From NCBI RefSeq assembly GCF_021922925.1, contig NZ_CP040786.1, forward strand, positions 2,790,001 through 2,854,000: a stretch of DNA of 64,000 nucleotides. Reading direction: 5' to 3'. The translations under genes and the position numbers were made by a program. The DNA is from Clavibacter phaseoli. GTDB taxonomy: Bacteria > Actinomycetota > Actinomycetes > Actinomycetales > Microbacteriaceae. Positions 48,251 through 57,268 of the stretch are shown here, in pieces (positions within the stretch are counted from its first letter, which is position 1; every line of letters starts with the position of its first letter). A model generated the notes under the pieces. The model did no database searches. It had not been told where the DNA came from and saw only the letters and a program-made list of their open reading frames with translations.

Positions 48251-48538
48251 ATGGCTGACAAGTCACTCAACCGCACCGAGCTCGTTGCCGCCGTCGCCGC
48301 GGAGTCGGGCCAGAGCCAGGCCGCCGTCAACGGCGTGCTGGACGCGCTCTTCTCCACCGTCGCGACCAACGTCGCCGATGGCGTCAAGGTCACGATCCCG
48401 GGCTGGGTCGCGTTCGAGCAGACGGCTCGCGCCGCGCGCACGGGCCGCAACCCGCAGACGGGCGAGCCCCTCGAGATCAAGGCGTCCAAGGGCGTCAAGG
48501 TCTCCGCCGGCAGCAAGCTCAAGGCCGCCGTCAAGTAG
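48251..48538 (+). CDS. hup: HU family DNA-binding protein
   Basis: A 95-aa nucleoid protein: LNRTELVAAVAAESGQSQAAVNGVLDALFSTVATNVADGVKVTIPGWVAFEQTARAARTGRNPQTGEP, with the signature GRNPxTGEPLEI in the DNA-binding arm. It lacks the long basic tail of mycobacterial HupB. AGGAGGACACCC precedes the ATG. It follows the palindromes after rpsN and has its own terminator. Confidence 0.95.
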   Translation: MADKSLNRTELVAAVAAESGQSQAAVNGVLDALFSTVATNVADGVKVTIPGWVAFEQTARAARTGRNPQTGEPLEIKASKGVKVSAGSKLKAAVK

Positions 48539-48557
48539 TCCTCCTCACCACACGCCC

Positions 48558-48591
48558 AGCGGGGGCGCCGACTCCGGTCGGCGCCCCCGCT
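48558..48591 (+). terminator. Terminator after hup
   Basis: Perfect 15-bp stem (48558-48572 with 48577-48591) and TCCG loop, 19 bp after the stop. Confidence 0.85.
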
Positions 48592-48645
48592 GTCGCGTTC
48601 CCGGGAGGCGATCCGGCGGCCAGCCGGCCGTCAGCGGGCGGAGGT

Positions 48646-48651
48646 TAGGCT
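48646..48651 (+). promoter_or_regulatory. Leaderless -10 for copD-ctaG gene
   Basis: TAGGCT ends 9 nt before the ATG at 48661, with no ribosome binding site between. Confidence 0.5.
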
Positions 48652-48660
48652 GATCCCCTC

Positions 48661-50640
48661 ATGCCCAGACTCCTCCGCGTCGCGGGGCCCGCCGCCCTCG
48701 TCATCGTCGCGTTCCTCTCGCTGCTGGCCGCGCTCGCCATCGGCGGAGGCGCCGCCCCGCAGCTGCTCGAGGACGCGGGTCCCGTGGTCCGCTACGGCCT
48801 CCCCGCCGCGAAGATGATGGTGAACATCTCGGCGGCCACGGCCATCGGCGCCCTGCTGCTCGCGGCCTTCGCCCTCTCGCGCCAGCGCCCCGAGTACGGC
48901 CGGGCTCTCGACATCGCCGCCGCGGGCGCCGCCCTCTGGACGGTCGCCTCCGCGATCACGGCCTTCTTCACCTTCCTCAGCGTCTCGGGCACGCCGTTCT
49001 CCTTCAGCTCCGAGTTCGGGACGAGCCTCGGCCTGGTGCTCACGCAGATCTCCGTGGGCCAGGCCTGGCTCGCGACCACCCTCATCGCCGCGACCGTCAC
49101 GGTGCTGTGCTTCGCGGTGCGCAACCACACCGCCATCGCCTTCGTGCTCGTGATCGCGGTCGGCGGCCTCGTGCCCATGGCCCAGCAGGGCCACGCGGGC
49201 GGCACCGAGGGGCACGACGCCGCGGTCAACGCGCTCGGCCTGCACCTCGTGTTCGCCGCCGTCTGGCTGGGCGGGCTGCTCACGATGGTGCTGCTGCGGT
49301 CGAAGCTCGACGGCGACCGGCTCGTGCCGGTGCTGCGGCGCTACTCGGCGGTCGCGCTCGTGTGCTTCGTGGTCGTCGCGGCGTCCGGGTACGTGAGCGC
49401 GGAGATCCGCGTGGGCACGCTCGACCGGCTGCTGACCGCTTACGGGCTGCTGGTGCTGATCAAGGTGGCGGCGCTCCTCGCGCTCGGCCTGTTCGGCGCC
49501 GCGTACCGGCGCGTGCTGATCGGGAAGCTCGAGGAGCGCGGATCCGCGGCGCGCGGCCCGTTCTGGTGGCTCGTCACCGCCGAGCTCGCGTTCATGGGCG
49601 TCGCGTCCGGCGTGGCCGCCGCGCTCGCCCGCACGGCGCCGCCCGTGAGCCAGGTCGTCGCGACGCAGCTGCCGGATCCCACGCCCGCGCAGATCCTCAC
49701 CGGCGAGCCCCTGCCGCCCGAGCTCACGCCCATGCGCTACCTCACCGAGTGGAACTTCGACCTGCTCTGGATCCTGCTCTGCGCCTTCGGGATCTTCTTC
49801 TACCTGGCGGGCGTGCACCGCCTCCGCACGCGCGGCGACGCGTGGCCCATCCACCGCTCGATCCTCTGGGTCGCGGGCATGGTCGGCCTCTTCTACATCA
49901 CCAACGGCGGCGTGAACGTCTACCAGAAGTACCTCTTCAGCTCGCACATGCTGGCGCACATGGTGCTCGCCATGGTCATCCCGCTGCTGCTCGTGCCGGG
50001 CGCCCCGGTCACGCTCGCCATGCGGGCCATCCGCAAGCGGCAGGACGGCAGCCGCGGCGGGCGCGAGTGGATCCTCATGGCCGTGCACTCCCGATTCGCG
50101 TCGTTCGTGGGCCACCCGATCGTGGCGGCCGTGCTCTTCGCCGGCTCGCTGCTCGTCTTCTACTACTCGCCGCTGTTCAGCTGGGCCACGACCGACCACA
50201 TCGGGCACCAGTGGATGATCGTGCACTTCCTCATCGTCGGGTACCTCTTCACGCAGAACCTCATCGGCGTCGACCCGATGAAGGTGCGCATCGCCTACCC
50301 GATGCGCCTGCTGCTGCTGCTCGCGACCATGGCGTTCCACGCGTTCTTCGGCCTCTCGCTCATGACGGGCACCGGGCTGCTGCTCGCGGACTGGTTCGGC
50401 GCGATGGGCCGGCCGTGGGGCGAGTCGGCGCTGGCCGATCAGCAGGCCGGCGGTGGCATCGCGTGGAGCATCGGCGAGATCCCGACGGTGATCCTCGCGA
50501 TCGTCACGGCGATCATGTGGAGCAAGAGCGACAAGCGGGACTCGGTGCGGTACGACCGGAAGGCCGACCGCGACGGCGACGCCGAGCTCCAGGCGTACAA
50601 CCGCAACCTCGAGGCGCTGCAGGCCAGCGAGCGGCGCTAG
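48661..50640 (+). CDS. CopD-CtaG fusion (copper/cytochrome oxidase assembly)
   Basis: A 659-aa polytopic membrane protein. The N-terminal half (about 1-300) matches copper resistance D proteins (HAGGTEGHDAAVNALGLHLVFAAVWLGGLLTMVLLR). The C-terminal half (about 340-600) is the CtaG/caa3 type (LTEWNFDLLWILLCAFGIFFYLAGVHRL, SSHMLAHMVLAMVIPLLLVPGAPVTLAMRA). Together they likely handle copper delivery to cytochrome oxidase. Many conserved His residues are visible. This fusion is known from actinobacteria. Confidence 0.92.
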   Translation: MPRLLRVAGPAALVIVAFLSLLAALAIGGGAAPQLLEDAGPVVRYGLPAAKMMVNISAATAIGALLLAAFALSRQRPEYGRALDIAAAGAALWTVASAITAFFTFLSVSGTPFSFSSEFGTSLGLVLTQISVGQAWLATTLIAATVTVLCFAVRNHTAIAFVLVIAVGGLVPMAQQGHAGGTEGHDAAVNALGLHLVFAAVWLGGLLTMVLLRSKLDGDRLVPVLRRYSAVALVCFVVVAASGYVSAEIRVGTLDRLLTAYGLLVLIKVAALLALGLFGAAYRRVLIGKLEERGSAARGPFWWLVTAELAFMGVASGVAAALARTAPPVSQVVATQLPDPTPAQILTGEPLPPELTPMRYLTEWNFDLLWILLCAFGIFFYLAGVHRLRTRGDAWPIHRSILWVAGMVGLFYITNGGVNVYQKYLFSSHMLAHMVLAMVIPLLLVPGAPVTLAMRAIRKRQDGSRGGREWILMAVHSRFASFVGHPIVAAVLFAGSLLVFYYSPLFSWATTDHIGHQWMIVHFLIVGYLFTQNLIGVDPMKVRIAYPMRLLLLLATMAFHAFFGLSLMTGTGLLLADWFGAMGRPWGESALADQQAGGGIAWSIGEIPTVILAIVTAIMWSKSDKRDSVRYDRKADRDGDAELQAYNRNLEALQASERR

Positions 50641-50667
50641 CGGGCGCCGCCGGCCGGGCTGCCCGGA

Positions 50668-51336
50668 TCAGTCGCGCGGGTGCGCGCGGCGGCGAGCGGA
50701 CACGAGCACGGCGACGCCCGCCATCAGCTCCCACGCGGTGACCGTGTAGACGGATCCGCGCTCCCAGACGCCGTCGATCGTCGAGCCGCCGAGCGACTGC
50801 AGCAGGGCGAGCGCGACGAGGCCGACGACGCCCAGCGCGACGCTCGCGACGCGGAAGGGCCGCGCGGCGCCGACGCGGCCGGAGCCGAGGCCCGCCGTGA
50901 TGGAGGCGGCGTTGCCCGCGATGATGGCCATGCCCGCGCCGACCACGTGCATCCAGCCGATGCCGCTGGCGGCGCTCGAGGCGCTGCCGTGGATGATGCC
51001 GACCACCGTGATCCCGACGGCGTGCACGGCGGCGAGGGCGAGGAAGACGCGGCGGGGTCCGGCGCGGAGGGCGCGGGTCGCGATCACGGCGGCCGCGAGG
51101 TAGAGGACGCCCTGCAGGATGAAGCCCGCGTTCATCACCGCGTGGAGCGGCGAGTCGATGGCGCGGCCCTGGTACAGGGCGACGTCGGGCACGCCGAGGT
51201 CGCTGATGTAGTCGGCGGAGTAGCTGTAACCGGGGAAGGCGGACGCGGCGATCGCCTCGGTGCCGACGTAGACGACGGCGGCCGCGATCCAGGCGACGCC
51301 GGCGGCCGTGGGGATCACCGGGTGACGCGGGACCAT
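50668..51336 (-). CDS. DUF998 family membrane protein
   Basis: A 222-aa protein with about six helices and the family pattern GYSYSADYISDLGVPDVALYQG and HAVMNAGFILQGVLYL. Function is not known. The ATG at 51336 lies inside the 3' end of the upstream lipoprotein gene (22-nt overlap), so the two are probably translated together. Confidence 0.82.
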   Translation of the reverse strand: MVPRHPVIPTAAGVAWIAAAVVYVGTEAIAASAFPGYSYSADYISDLGVPDVALYQGRAIDSPLHAVMNAGFILQGVLYLAAAVIATRALRAGPRRVFLALAAVHAVGITVVGIIHGSASSAASGIGWMHVVGAGMAIIAGNAASITAGLGSGRVGAARPFRVASVALGVVGLVALALLQSLGGSTIDGVWERGSVYTVTAWELMAGVAVLVSARRRAHPRD

Positions 51337-51941
51337 GTCACCTCCGACTCGGCGACGACCGGGAACAGGCAGCCGGCGGCCACCTGGGCGTCGAAGTCGG
51401 CGCCCGACGTGTCGGCGACCATCATCATCGCGTGCGGGAACTCGGCGCGGTCTCCCGACGCGTCACGGTAGCGATCGACGTGCACGGCGTGCGCACCCGA
51501 GCCATCGGGCTCGAGGTCGGGCTGCCAGGCGCTCATGTGGAACACGTCCGGGAGGCAGCCGCGCTTCGGCTCGTACTCGTCGAGGAGCACCAGGCTGATC
51601 GCGCCCGGTACCTCGTCGAGGCCCGTCAGGCGGATGTCGATGCCCGCGGCGCCGAGGTCGGTGAAGGTCAGCGTCCCGACGGCGTCGTCGATCCCCGGGA
51701 CCGTCACCTCGCCGGAGCCGAACTCCACGGGATCGGACGCGACCGGTCGGGTGGGGACGGGGTCGGGCGAGGAGGCCGCGGCGGGCGTGTGGCGGGCGAC
51801 CGGGGTGGTGGTCGGGACGGGAGCGGCCGGCGTCGACGTGCATCCGGCGAGGACCGCGCCGATCGCGAGCGCTGCTGCGGCGACGGAGGTCACCGCGACG
51901 GGCGTCGAGCGCCGCGCGGGGCGGCGGAGTCGGACGTGCAT
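51315..51941 (-). CDS. Putative lipoprotein
   Basis: A 208-aa protein with a signal peptide and the lipobox LAGC (C34), then a Pro/Thr-rich linker (about 40-70) and a beta-rich domain. Two later Cys residues (in KRGCLPDVFHM and VAAGCLFPVV) could form a disulfide. No recognised domain. The ATG at 51941 is chosen because it starts the signal peptide. It overlaps the DUF998 gene. Confidence 0.7.
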   Translation of the reverse strand: MHVRLRRPARRSTPVAVTSVAAAALAIGAVLAGCTSTPAAPVPTTTPVARHTPAAASSPDPVPTRPVASDPVEFGSGEVTVPGIDDAVGTLTFTDLGAAGIDIRLTGLDEVPGAISLVLLDEYEPKRGCLPDVFHMSAWQPDLEPDGSGAHAVHVDRYRDASGDRAEFPHAMMMVADTSGADFDAQVAAGCLFPVVAESEVTWSRVTR

Positions 51942-52035
51942 CGGGCTCCTGTTCCGGCGCCGTGACGAGAAGCCGACGACGCTGCTGACGATCATGGTCG
52001 CGCACGGCCGGGACCGCATCATCCGAGCGAATGCG

Positions 52036-52067
52036 TTGACACGACAAAGTGCTTTGCCTTACAAAGT
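52036..52067 (+). promoter_or_regulatory. Promoter with repeated CAAAGT operator
   Basis: TTGACA (52036-52041) and TTACAA (52059-52064, 17 bp apart) look like -35 and -10. CAAAG/CTTTG forms an inverted repeat (52045-52056), and ACAAAGT occurs again at 52061-52067. The repeats overlap the promoter, so the winged-helix regulator downstream is a candidate binder. Confidence 0.6.
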
Positions 52068-52116
52068 AACGAGGGCGGGAGCCCGGCGGACGAGGGTCGT
52101 CCGCGGAGAGGCGGAG

Positions 52117-52800
52117 ATGGACACGACGACGCATCAGGACGAGGTCGACGACGACGGGCCCGTGCCCGACCCACGGGAGATGCACGCGCTCATGGAGGAG
52201 CAGCGTCGCGTCGCGGTCGACGCGCAGACGTCGTTCGTCTGGGTCATGGAGATCTGCTGGGGCGCCGCCTGGCTCCTCGGGTACACGGCCCTGTGGCTCA
52301 TCGACGGGTCGGAGGCGGTGAGCCTGCCGCTGCTCGTGGCGGTCGGGATCTTCGCGGGGCTGATCCTCGCGTCCAGCATCGTGAGCGTCGTGCTCGGCGT
52401 CCGCGGAACCGCCGGCATCGCGACCACGGGCGAAGGGCGCTGGCAGGGCCGCGTCTACGGGATCAGCTGGTCGGTGGCGATGGTCTCGGTCTACGTGCTC
52501 GGCATCGGCCTGGCGTTCAACGACGCCCCCAGCCGCCTGCTCTCGATCTACTTCACGTCGGGCTTCTCGTTCGTCGCCGGGCTCATGCTGCTGTCGACCG
52601 CCGCGCTGTTCCACTCGCGCTCGTCGCTGCTGCTCGGGTCGATCCTCGTGGTGGCCGCGCTCGCGGCACCCTTCGCCGGCTACCCGGGCAACTACCTCGC
52701 GATGGCCTTGCTGGGCGGAGGCGCGTACCTCGTGACGGGGATCACGGCAGCGGTCCTCGCCGCCCGTGCCCGCCGCTCGCTGCGAGCCCGCCTTGCCTGA
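52117..52800 (+). CDS. Membrane protein linked to winged-helix regulator
   Basis: A 227-aa protein with about six helices (FVWVMEICWGAAWLLGYTALWLID, LPLLVAVGIFAGLILASSIVSVVLG, VYGISWSVAMVSVYVLGIGLAF and others) after an acidic N-terminus. ATG 52117 with GGCGGAG upstream. No assigned domain. The regulator start overlaps its stop, so they form one operon controlled by the operator upstream. Confidence 0.75.
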   Translation: MDTTTHQDEVDDDGPVPDPREMHALMEEQRRVAVDAQTSFVWVMEICWGAAWLLGYTALWLIDGSEAVSLPLLVAVGIFAGLILASSIVSVVLGVRGTAGIATTGEGRWQGRVYGISWSVAMVSVYVLGIGLAFNDAPSRLLSIYFTSGFSFVAGLMLLSTAALFHSRSSLLLGSILVVAALAAPFAGYPGNYLAMALLGGGAYLVTGITAAVLAARARRSLRARLA

Positions 52801-53083
52801 CCTCGATCCCGTCATCCACGCGCAGGCCCGGCTGCGGATCGTGGCGGCGCTCGCGACGCTGGACGCGGGGGAGTCGCTGTCCTTCCCGCGGCTGCAGGAG
52901 ATCCTCGACATGACGGCCGGCAACCTGTCGACGCACCTCCGGAAGCTCGAGGACCCCGGCTACGTCGAGGTGCGGAAGACGCACGAGGGCCGGCAGCCCG
53001 TGACGTACCTCGCGCTCACGACCGTCGGCCGCCGCGCGTTCGAGGACTACCGGCGGGCGCTCACGGCGATGCTCGACACGTAG
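52793..53083 (+). CDS. Winged-helix transcriptional regulator
   Basis: A protein of about 96 aa. DPVIHAQARLRIVAALATLDAGESLSFPRLQEILDMTAGNLSTHLRKLEDPGYVEVRKTHEGRQPVTYLALT is a MarR/ArsR-like winged helix with no obvious ligand residues. The start is uncertain: TTG at 52793 overlaps the previous stop; GTG at 52766 would add nine residues. It probably represses its own operon, as such pairs commonly do. Confidence 0.78.
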   Translation: MPDLDPVIHAQARLRIVAALATLDAGESLSFPRLQEILDMTAGNLSTHLRKLEDPGYVEVRKTHEGRQPVTYLALTTVGRRAFEDYRRALTAMLDT

Positions 53084-53094
53084 CCGCCGCGACG

Positions 53095-53133
53095 ACGAGG
53101 GCCCGCCGCGCTGCGTGCGCGACGGGCCCTCGT
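53095..53133. terminator. Bidirectional terminator
   Basis: ACGAGGGCCCG (53095-53105) and CGGGCCCTCGT (53123-53133) form a perfect 11-bp stem with further pairing possible inside. It lies between convergent regulator and siderophore-binding genes. Confidence 0.75.
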
Positions 53134-53147
53134 GATGCGGATCCGGA

Positions 53148-54152
53148 TCAGGACGTGGCGGTCTCCAGCAGCGGCACGAGCTGGTCGAGCGCGTAGCCGG
53201 TGGAGAGCGTGGTGCCGATCGAGTAGGCGGACGAGACGTCGCCGTCGAGGACGATGGAGTGGCCGGCCGCGACCGCGGGGATCGCCTGCCACAGCGGGTC
53301 GTCGGTGATGACGGACTTGTCGATGAAGATCGGGAACGCCACGATCACGTCGGCATCGAGCAGGTCGAGCTGCTCGGAGGAGACGTCGACCGAGAAGCCG
53401 CCGGCGTTGACGGGGATCCCCGCGATGGTCGGGCTCTGCTCGAAGCCGAGGCGCTCGAGGAACGCGACCCGCTCGCTGCCCTCGGCGTAGGCGCCCCAGC
53501 CCTCGCTGGTCTTGGTGGCGGCGGTGGCCGTCTTGCCCTTCCAGTCCGGGTGCGCGGCCTCGACCTGCTCGAAGCGCTGGTCGACCGCGTCGAGGAGGGC
53601 GTCGCCCTGGTCCTCGCGGCCGAGGGCCTCGGCGATCATGTCGACCTGGTCCTCCATGTCGGTGAGGTAGCTGTCGGCGCCCTCGGGCACGCCGATGGTG
53701 GGCGCGATCTGCGCCAGGCGGTCGTAGCGGGCCTGGTCGCCCGAGCTCTTGGTGTCGAGGATGAGGTCGGGTTTCAGCGCCGCGATCGCCTCGTAGGAGG
53801 GCTCGAGCGTCTCGATGATCTGCGGCTTCTCCGTGTAGAGGCCCTGCGCCCACGGGCCGACGCCGTCCGCGTCGGCGCCGAAGCCGAGCCAGTCCGAAGC
53901 GCCGACGGGCTGCACGCCGAGCGCGAGCGCGGTCTCCGCGTCGCCCCAGCCGAGGGCGACGACGCGCTTCGGCTCGCTCGGCACGGTGACGTCGCCGAAC
54001 TTGGTGTCGACCGTGACGGGGAAGGCGCCGGTGGCGGATCCCGAGGCGGGCGGGGCGGAGGCGCCCGGGTCGGACGAGGCGGTGCATCCGGTGAGGGCGA
54101 GCGTCGCGACGGTGAGCGCGACGAGGGCGGAGCCGGTGGTGGGGAACCTCAT
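53148..54152 (-). CDS. Iron-siderophore ABC transporter substrate-binding lipoprotein
   Basis: A 334-aa cluster A-II (FecB/FhuD-like) protein. Signal peptide with LTGC lipobox (C23), then VTVDTKFGDVTVPSEPKRVVALGWGDAETALALGVQPVG, TLEPSYEAIAALKPDLILDT and SVITDDPLWQAIPAV. The siderophore cannot be named. It diverges from the permease genes and shares the IdeR/DtxR-like box. Confidence 0.9.
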   Translation of the reverse strand: MRFPTTGSALVALTVATLALTGCTASSDPGASAPPASGSATGAFPVTVDTKFGDVTVPSEPKRVVALGWGDAETALALGVQPVGASDWLGFGADADGVGPWAQGLYTEKPQIIETLEPSYEAIAALKPDLILDTKSSGDQARYDRLAQIAPTIGVPEGADSYLTDMEDQVDMIAEALGREDQGDALLDAVDQRFEQVEAAHPDWKGKTATAATKTSEGWGAYAEGSERVAFLERLGFEQSPTIAGIPVNAGGFSVDVSSEQLDLLDADVIVAFPIFIDKSVITDDPLWQAIPAVAAGHSIVLDGDVSSAYSIGTTLSTGYALDQLVPLLETATS

Positions 54153-54204
54153 GGTGCGGGGCCTCTCGGGTGTGGGGTGACGGGCCGGTGTGGATCCCGT
54201 CAGG

Positions 54205-54223
54205 CAAGGGCAGCCTAACCTAA
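54205..54223. promoter_or_regulatory. IdeR/DtxR-like iron box
   Basis: The minus strand reads TTAGGTTAGGCTGCCCTTG: the left half fits the consensus TTAGGTTAGGCTAACCTAA at all twelve positions, the right half poorly. It lies 52 bp upstream of the binding-protein start and overlaps the -35 zone of the permease promoter, so iron repression of both is likely. Confidence 0.7.
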
Positions 54224-54231
54224 GGGCACGC

Positions 54232-54237
54232 TAGGCT
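54232..54237 (+). promoter_or_regulatory. Leaderless -10 for the permease operon
   Basis: TAGGCT ends 9 nt before the ATG at 54247. Confidence 0.5.
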
Positions 54238-54246
54238 GACCGGGCC

Positions 54247-55305
54247 ATGTCGCTCCGGGTCCTCGCGCGCGCCTCCGCCCCCGACGCCCCCGAGGGCCGG
54301 GCGCGGAGCGGGCTGTCGCGCTCGGCGGGCCTCCTCGTCGCGCTCGGCGTGCTCGTGCTCGCGCTGCTCGCCAGCATCGCGATCGGGTCGCGCGACATCC
54401 CGTTGGGAGCCGTCGTCGACGCGCTCGCGGGCCGCCCGCGCGATCCCGCCGAGCTCGTCGTGATCCTCGACCTCCGCGTCCCGCGCACCCTCGTCGGCCT
54501 CGCCGCGGGCCTCGCGCTCGGGGTCGCGGGCGCTCTCATCCAGGCCGTCACGCGGAACCCGCTGGCGGATCCCGGCATCCTCGGCGTCACCGCCGGCTCG
54601 GCCTTCGCGGTCGCCATCGCGACGGGCGTCCTCGGCGTGACCGCCGTGAGCGGTTACCTCTGGTTCGCCTTCGCGGGGGCGCTCGTGGCGGCCGTCGTGG
54701 TCTACGTCGTGGGATCCGCGGGGCGCGGCGGCGGGGATCCGGTGCGCCTCACCCTCGCCGGCGTCGCCCTCGGCGCGGTGCTCGCGGGCATCACCTCGGG
54801 GATGCTGCTGGCCGACCCGCAGGGCTTCACCGCGATGCGCGCGTGGGAGTCGGGCTCGCTGCAGGACCGCGGCTGGGACGCCCTCCTGCCGGTCGCGCCC
54901 TTCCTCGCGGCGGGCGTGCTGCTCGCCGCGCTCATCGCCCGGAGCCTCGACGCGGTCGCGCTCGGCGACGACCTCGCGCGCTCCCTCGGGGCGAACGTGG
55001 TGGTGGTGCGGACCGTGGCCGTGGTCGCCGTGACGCTGCTCGCGGGCGGCGCGACCGCGATGGCGGGGCCGATCGCGTTCGTCGGGTTGATGATCCCGCA
55101 CATCGCGCGCTGGATCGTGGGGCCCGACCAGCGCTGGATCCTCGCGTACACGATCGTGCTCGCGCCCGTGCTGCTGCTCGCCGCCGACATCGTGGGCCGG
55201 ATCGTGCTGCGGCCGGCCGAGCTGCCCGCCGGGATCGTCACCGCCGTGCTGGGCGCGCCCGTGCTGATCCTGCTCGTGCGCCGGCAGAGGGCGTCGGCGC
55301 TGTGA
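54247..55305 (+). CDS. Iron-siderophore ABC permease 1 (FecCD family)
   Basis: A 352-aa permease with about ten helices. It shows the family patterns DLRVPRTLVGLAAGLALGVAGALIQAVTRNPLADPGILGV and AMAGPIAFVGLMIPHIARWIVG. It pairs with the next permease in a heterodimer. The stop overlaps the next start (GTGA). Confidence 0.92.
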   Translation: MSLRVLARASAPDAPEGRARSGLSRSAGLLVALGVLVLALLASIAIGSRDIPLGAVVDALAGRPRDPAELVVILDLRVPRTLVGLAAGLALGVAGALIQAVTRNPLADPGILGVTAGSAFAVAIATGVLGVTAVSGYLWFAFAGALVAAVVVYVVGSAGRGGGDPVRLTLAGVALGAVLAGITSGMLLADPQGFTAMRAWESGSLQDRGWDALLPVAPFLAAGVLLAALIARSLDAVALGDDLARSLGANVVVVRTVAVVAVTLLAGGATAMAGPIAFVGLMIPHIARWIVGPDQRWILAYTIVLAPVLLLAADIVGRIVLRPAELPAGIVTAVLGAPVLILLVRRQRASAL

Positions 55306-56393
55306 GCGCGCCCGCCCGCGCCGGCCGCCGCCCGGCCGCGACCCGATCCGCCGCCGGCCGCCCCGCGCGGATGGCCGGCACCGTGCGCCTGCCCGTCGTC
55401 GGCATCCGGTTGCAGCGGCGCGAGGCGCTCGTGGGCGCGGCGCTCGCCGTCGTGATCGTGGTCCTCGCGCTCGTGGCGCTGGGCACGGGCGACTTCCCCC
55501 TGACCGTGCCCGAGGTGATCCGCGCGATGGCGCTCCCCGACGGCTCGTTCGCGTCGACCATCGTGCTCGAGTGGCGCCTCCCGCGCGTGCTCGCCGCGCT
55601 CGCGTTCGGCGCCGCGCTCGGGGTCGCGGGCGCCGTGTTCCAGTCGCTCACGCGCAACCCGCTCGGCTCGCCGGACATCATCGGCTTCTCGACGGGCTCC
55701 TACACGGGCGCGCTCGTCGTCACGACGCTCGCCGGCGCGACCTTCCTGCCCACGGCCGTCGGGGCGCTCGCGGGCGGGCTCGGCACGGCGCTCCTCGTCT
55801 ACCTGCTCGCGTACCGTGGCGGCGTGCAGGGGTTCCGGCTGATCATCACGGGCATCGCCGTCACGGCCGTCCTGCACGGGGTGAACACGTTCCTGCTGCT
55901 GAAGGCCGGCACCGAGGTCGCGATGGCCGCGTCCATCTGGGGCGCCGGATCCCTCGCCCTCGTCGGCTGGGACCGCGCGCTCCCGGCGTTCGCCGCCCTC
56001 CTCGTGCTCGCGCCCGCGATCCTGCTGCTCTCCGCGCCGTTGCGGCAGCTCGAGCTGGGCGACGACGCGGCGCGCGCCCACGGCGTGCGGGCCGAGCCGA
56101 CGCGCCTCGCCCTGCTGGTCCTCGGGGTCGCCCTCACGGCCGTCGTGACCGCCGCCGCCGGGCCGATCGCGTTCGTCGCGCTCGCGGCCCCGCAGATCGC
56201 CCGCCGCCTCACGCGGAGCGCCGGCCTGCCGCTCGTGCCCGCCGGGCTCACGGGCGGCCTGCTGCTGCTCGCCGCCGACTTCGCCGCCCAGCACGCGCTG
56301 CCGGGGACGGTGCCCGTGGGCATCGTCACGGTCGTCGTGGGCGGCCTCTACCTGATCGCCCTGCTCGTCCGCGAGGCGGGGCGCCGTGCCTGA
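55302..56393 (+). CDS. Iron-siderophore ABC permease 2 (FecCD family)
   Basis: A 363-aa permease. About 30 basic residues precede the first helix. EWRLPRVLAALAFGAALGVAGAVFQSLTRNPLGSPDIIGF and AGPIAFVALAAPQIARRL are the family signatures. GTG start inside the previous stop. It ends 19 bp before the chosen ATPase start. Confidence 0.92.
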   Translation: MSAPARAGRRPAATRSAAGRPARMAGTVRLPVVGIRLQRREALVGAALAVVIVVLALVALGTGDFPLTVPEVIRAMALPDGSFASTIVLEWRLPRVLAALAFGAALGVAGAVFQSLTRNPLGSPDIIGFSTGSYTGALVVTTLAGATFLPTAVGALAGGLGTALLVYLLAYRGGVQGFRLIITGIAVTAVLHGVNTFLLLKAGTEVAMAASIWGAGSLALVGWDRALPAFAALLVLAPAILLLSAPLRQLELGDDAARAHGVRAEPTRLALLVLGVALTAVVTAAAGPIAFVALAAPQIARRLTRSAGLPLVPAGLTGGLLLLAADFAAQHALPGTVPVGIVTVVVGGLYLIALLVREAGRRA

Positions 56394-56412
56394 CCCGATG
56401 GGAGGTCCACCC

Positions 56413-57240
56413 GTGGACGACACCGTGACCGCCGCGACCGCCGCGACCACCACCGCCCCGCGCCTCCGGGCCGAAGGCGTCACGCTCTCCTACGACCGGC
56501 GGGTGATCTCCGAGCAGCTCGACGTCTCCGTGCCCGACCGGTCGTTCACCGTGATCGTCGGGCCGAACGCCTGTGGGAAGTCGACCCTGCTCCGCGCCCT
56601 GTCGCGCCTGCTCGCGCCGACCGCGGGCGGCGTGCTCCTCGACGACCGGCCGCTCGGCTCCTACCGCGCCAAGGAGGTCGCGCGCATCGTCGGCCTCCTG
56701 CCGCAGAGCGCCATCGCGCCCGACGGGATCACGGTGGCCGACCTCGTGGCGCGCGGCCGCTTCCCGCACCAGAACCTCATCCGCCAGTGGACGCCGACCG
56801 ACGAGGACGCCGTGCAGCAGGCGATGGCGGCTACGGGCGTCGCCGACCTCGCCACCCGGCACGTGGACGAGCTCTCCGGCGGCCAGCGCCAGCGCGTGTG
56901 GGTCGCGATGGCGCTCGCGCAGCAGACGCCCGTGCTGCTGCTCGACGAGCCGACCACGTTCCTCGACATCGCCCACCAGATCGAGCTGCTCGACCTCCTC
57001 GCCGACCTGCACCGCGACGGCAGCACCATCGTCGCCGTGCTGCACGACCTCAACCACGCCGCGCGCTACGCCGACCACCTCATCGTGATGAAGGACGGCC
57101 GGGTGGTCGCGTCCGGAGCCCCGCGCGACATCGTCACCGCCGAGCTCGTCGAGGAGGTCTTCGGGCTGCCGTGCCTCGTGATCGACGACCCCGTCTCGCA
57201 CACGCCCCTGATCGTGCCGCGCGGCGGCCGCTGGACCTGA
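56413..57240 (+). CDS. Iron-siderophore ABC transporter ATPase
   Basis: A 275-aa FecE/FhuC-type ATPase. Walker A GPNACGKST (a Cys replaces the usual residue), signature LSGGQRQRVW, Walker B LLLLDEPTTFLD and switch VLHDLNHAARYADHL. GTG 56413 is chosen since GGGAGGT lies 6 nt upstream; the in-frame GTG at 56386 would overlap the permease end. Last gene of the operon. Confidence 0.92.
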   Translation: MDDTVTAATAATTTAPRLRAEGVTLSYDRRVISEQLDVSVPDRSFTVIVGPNACGKSTLLRALSRLLAPTAGGVLLDDRPLGSYRAKEVARIVGLLPQSAIAPDGITVADLVARGRFPHQNLIRQWTPTDEDAVQQAMAATGVADLATRHVDELSGGQRQRVWVAMALAQQTPVLLLDEPTTFLDIAHQIELLDLLADLHRDGSTIVAVLHDLNHAARYADHLIVMKDGRVVASGAPRDIVTAELVEEVFGLPCLVIDDPVSHTPLIVPRGGRWT

Positions 57241-57268
57241 GCCCGGCTGACGTCGCCGCGGCGGGGGA

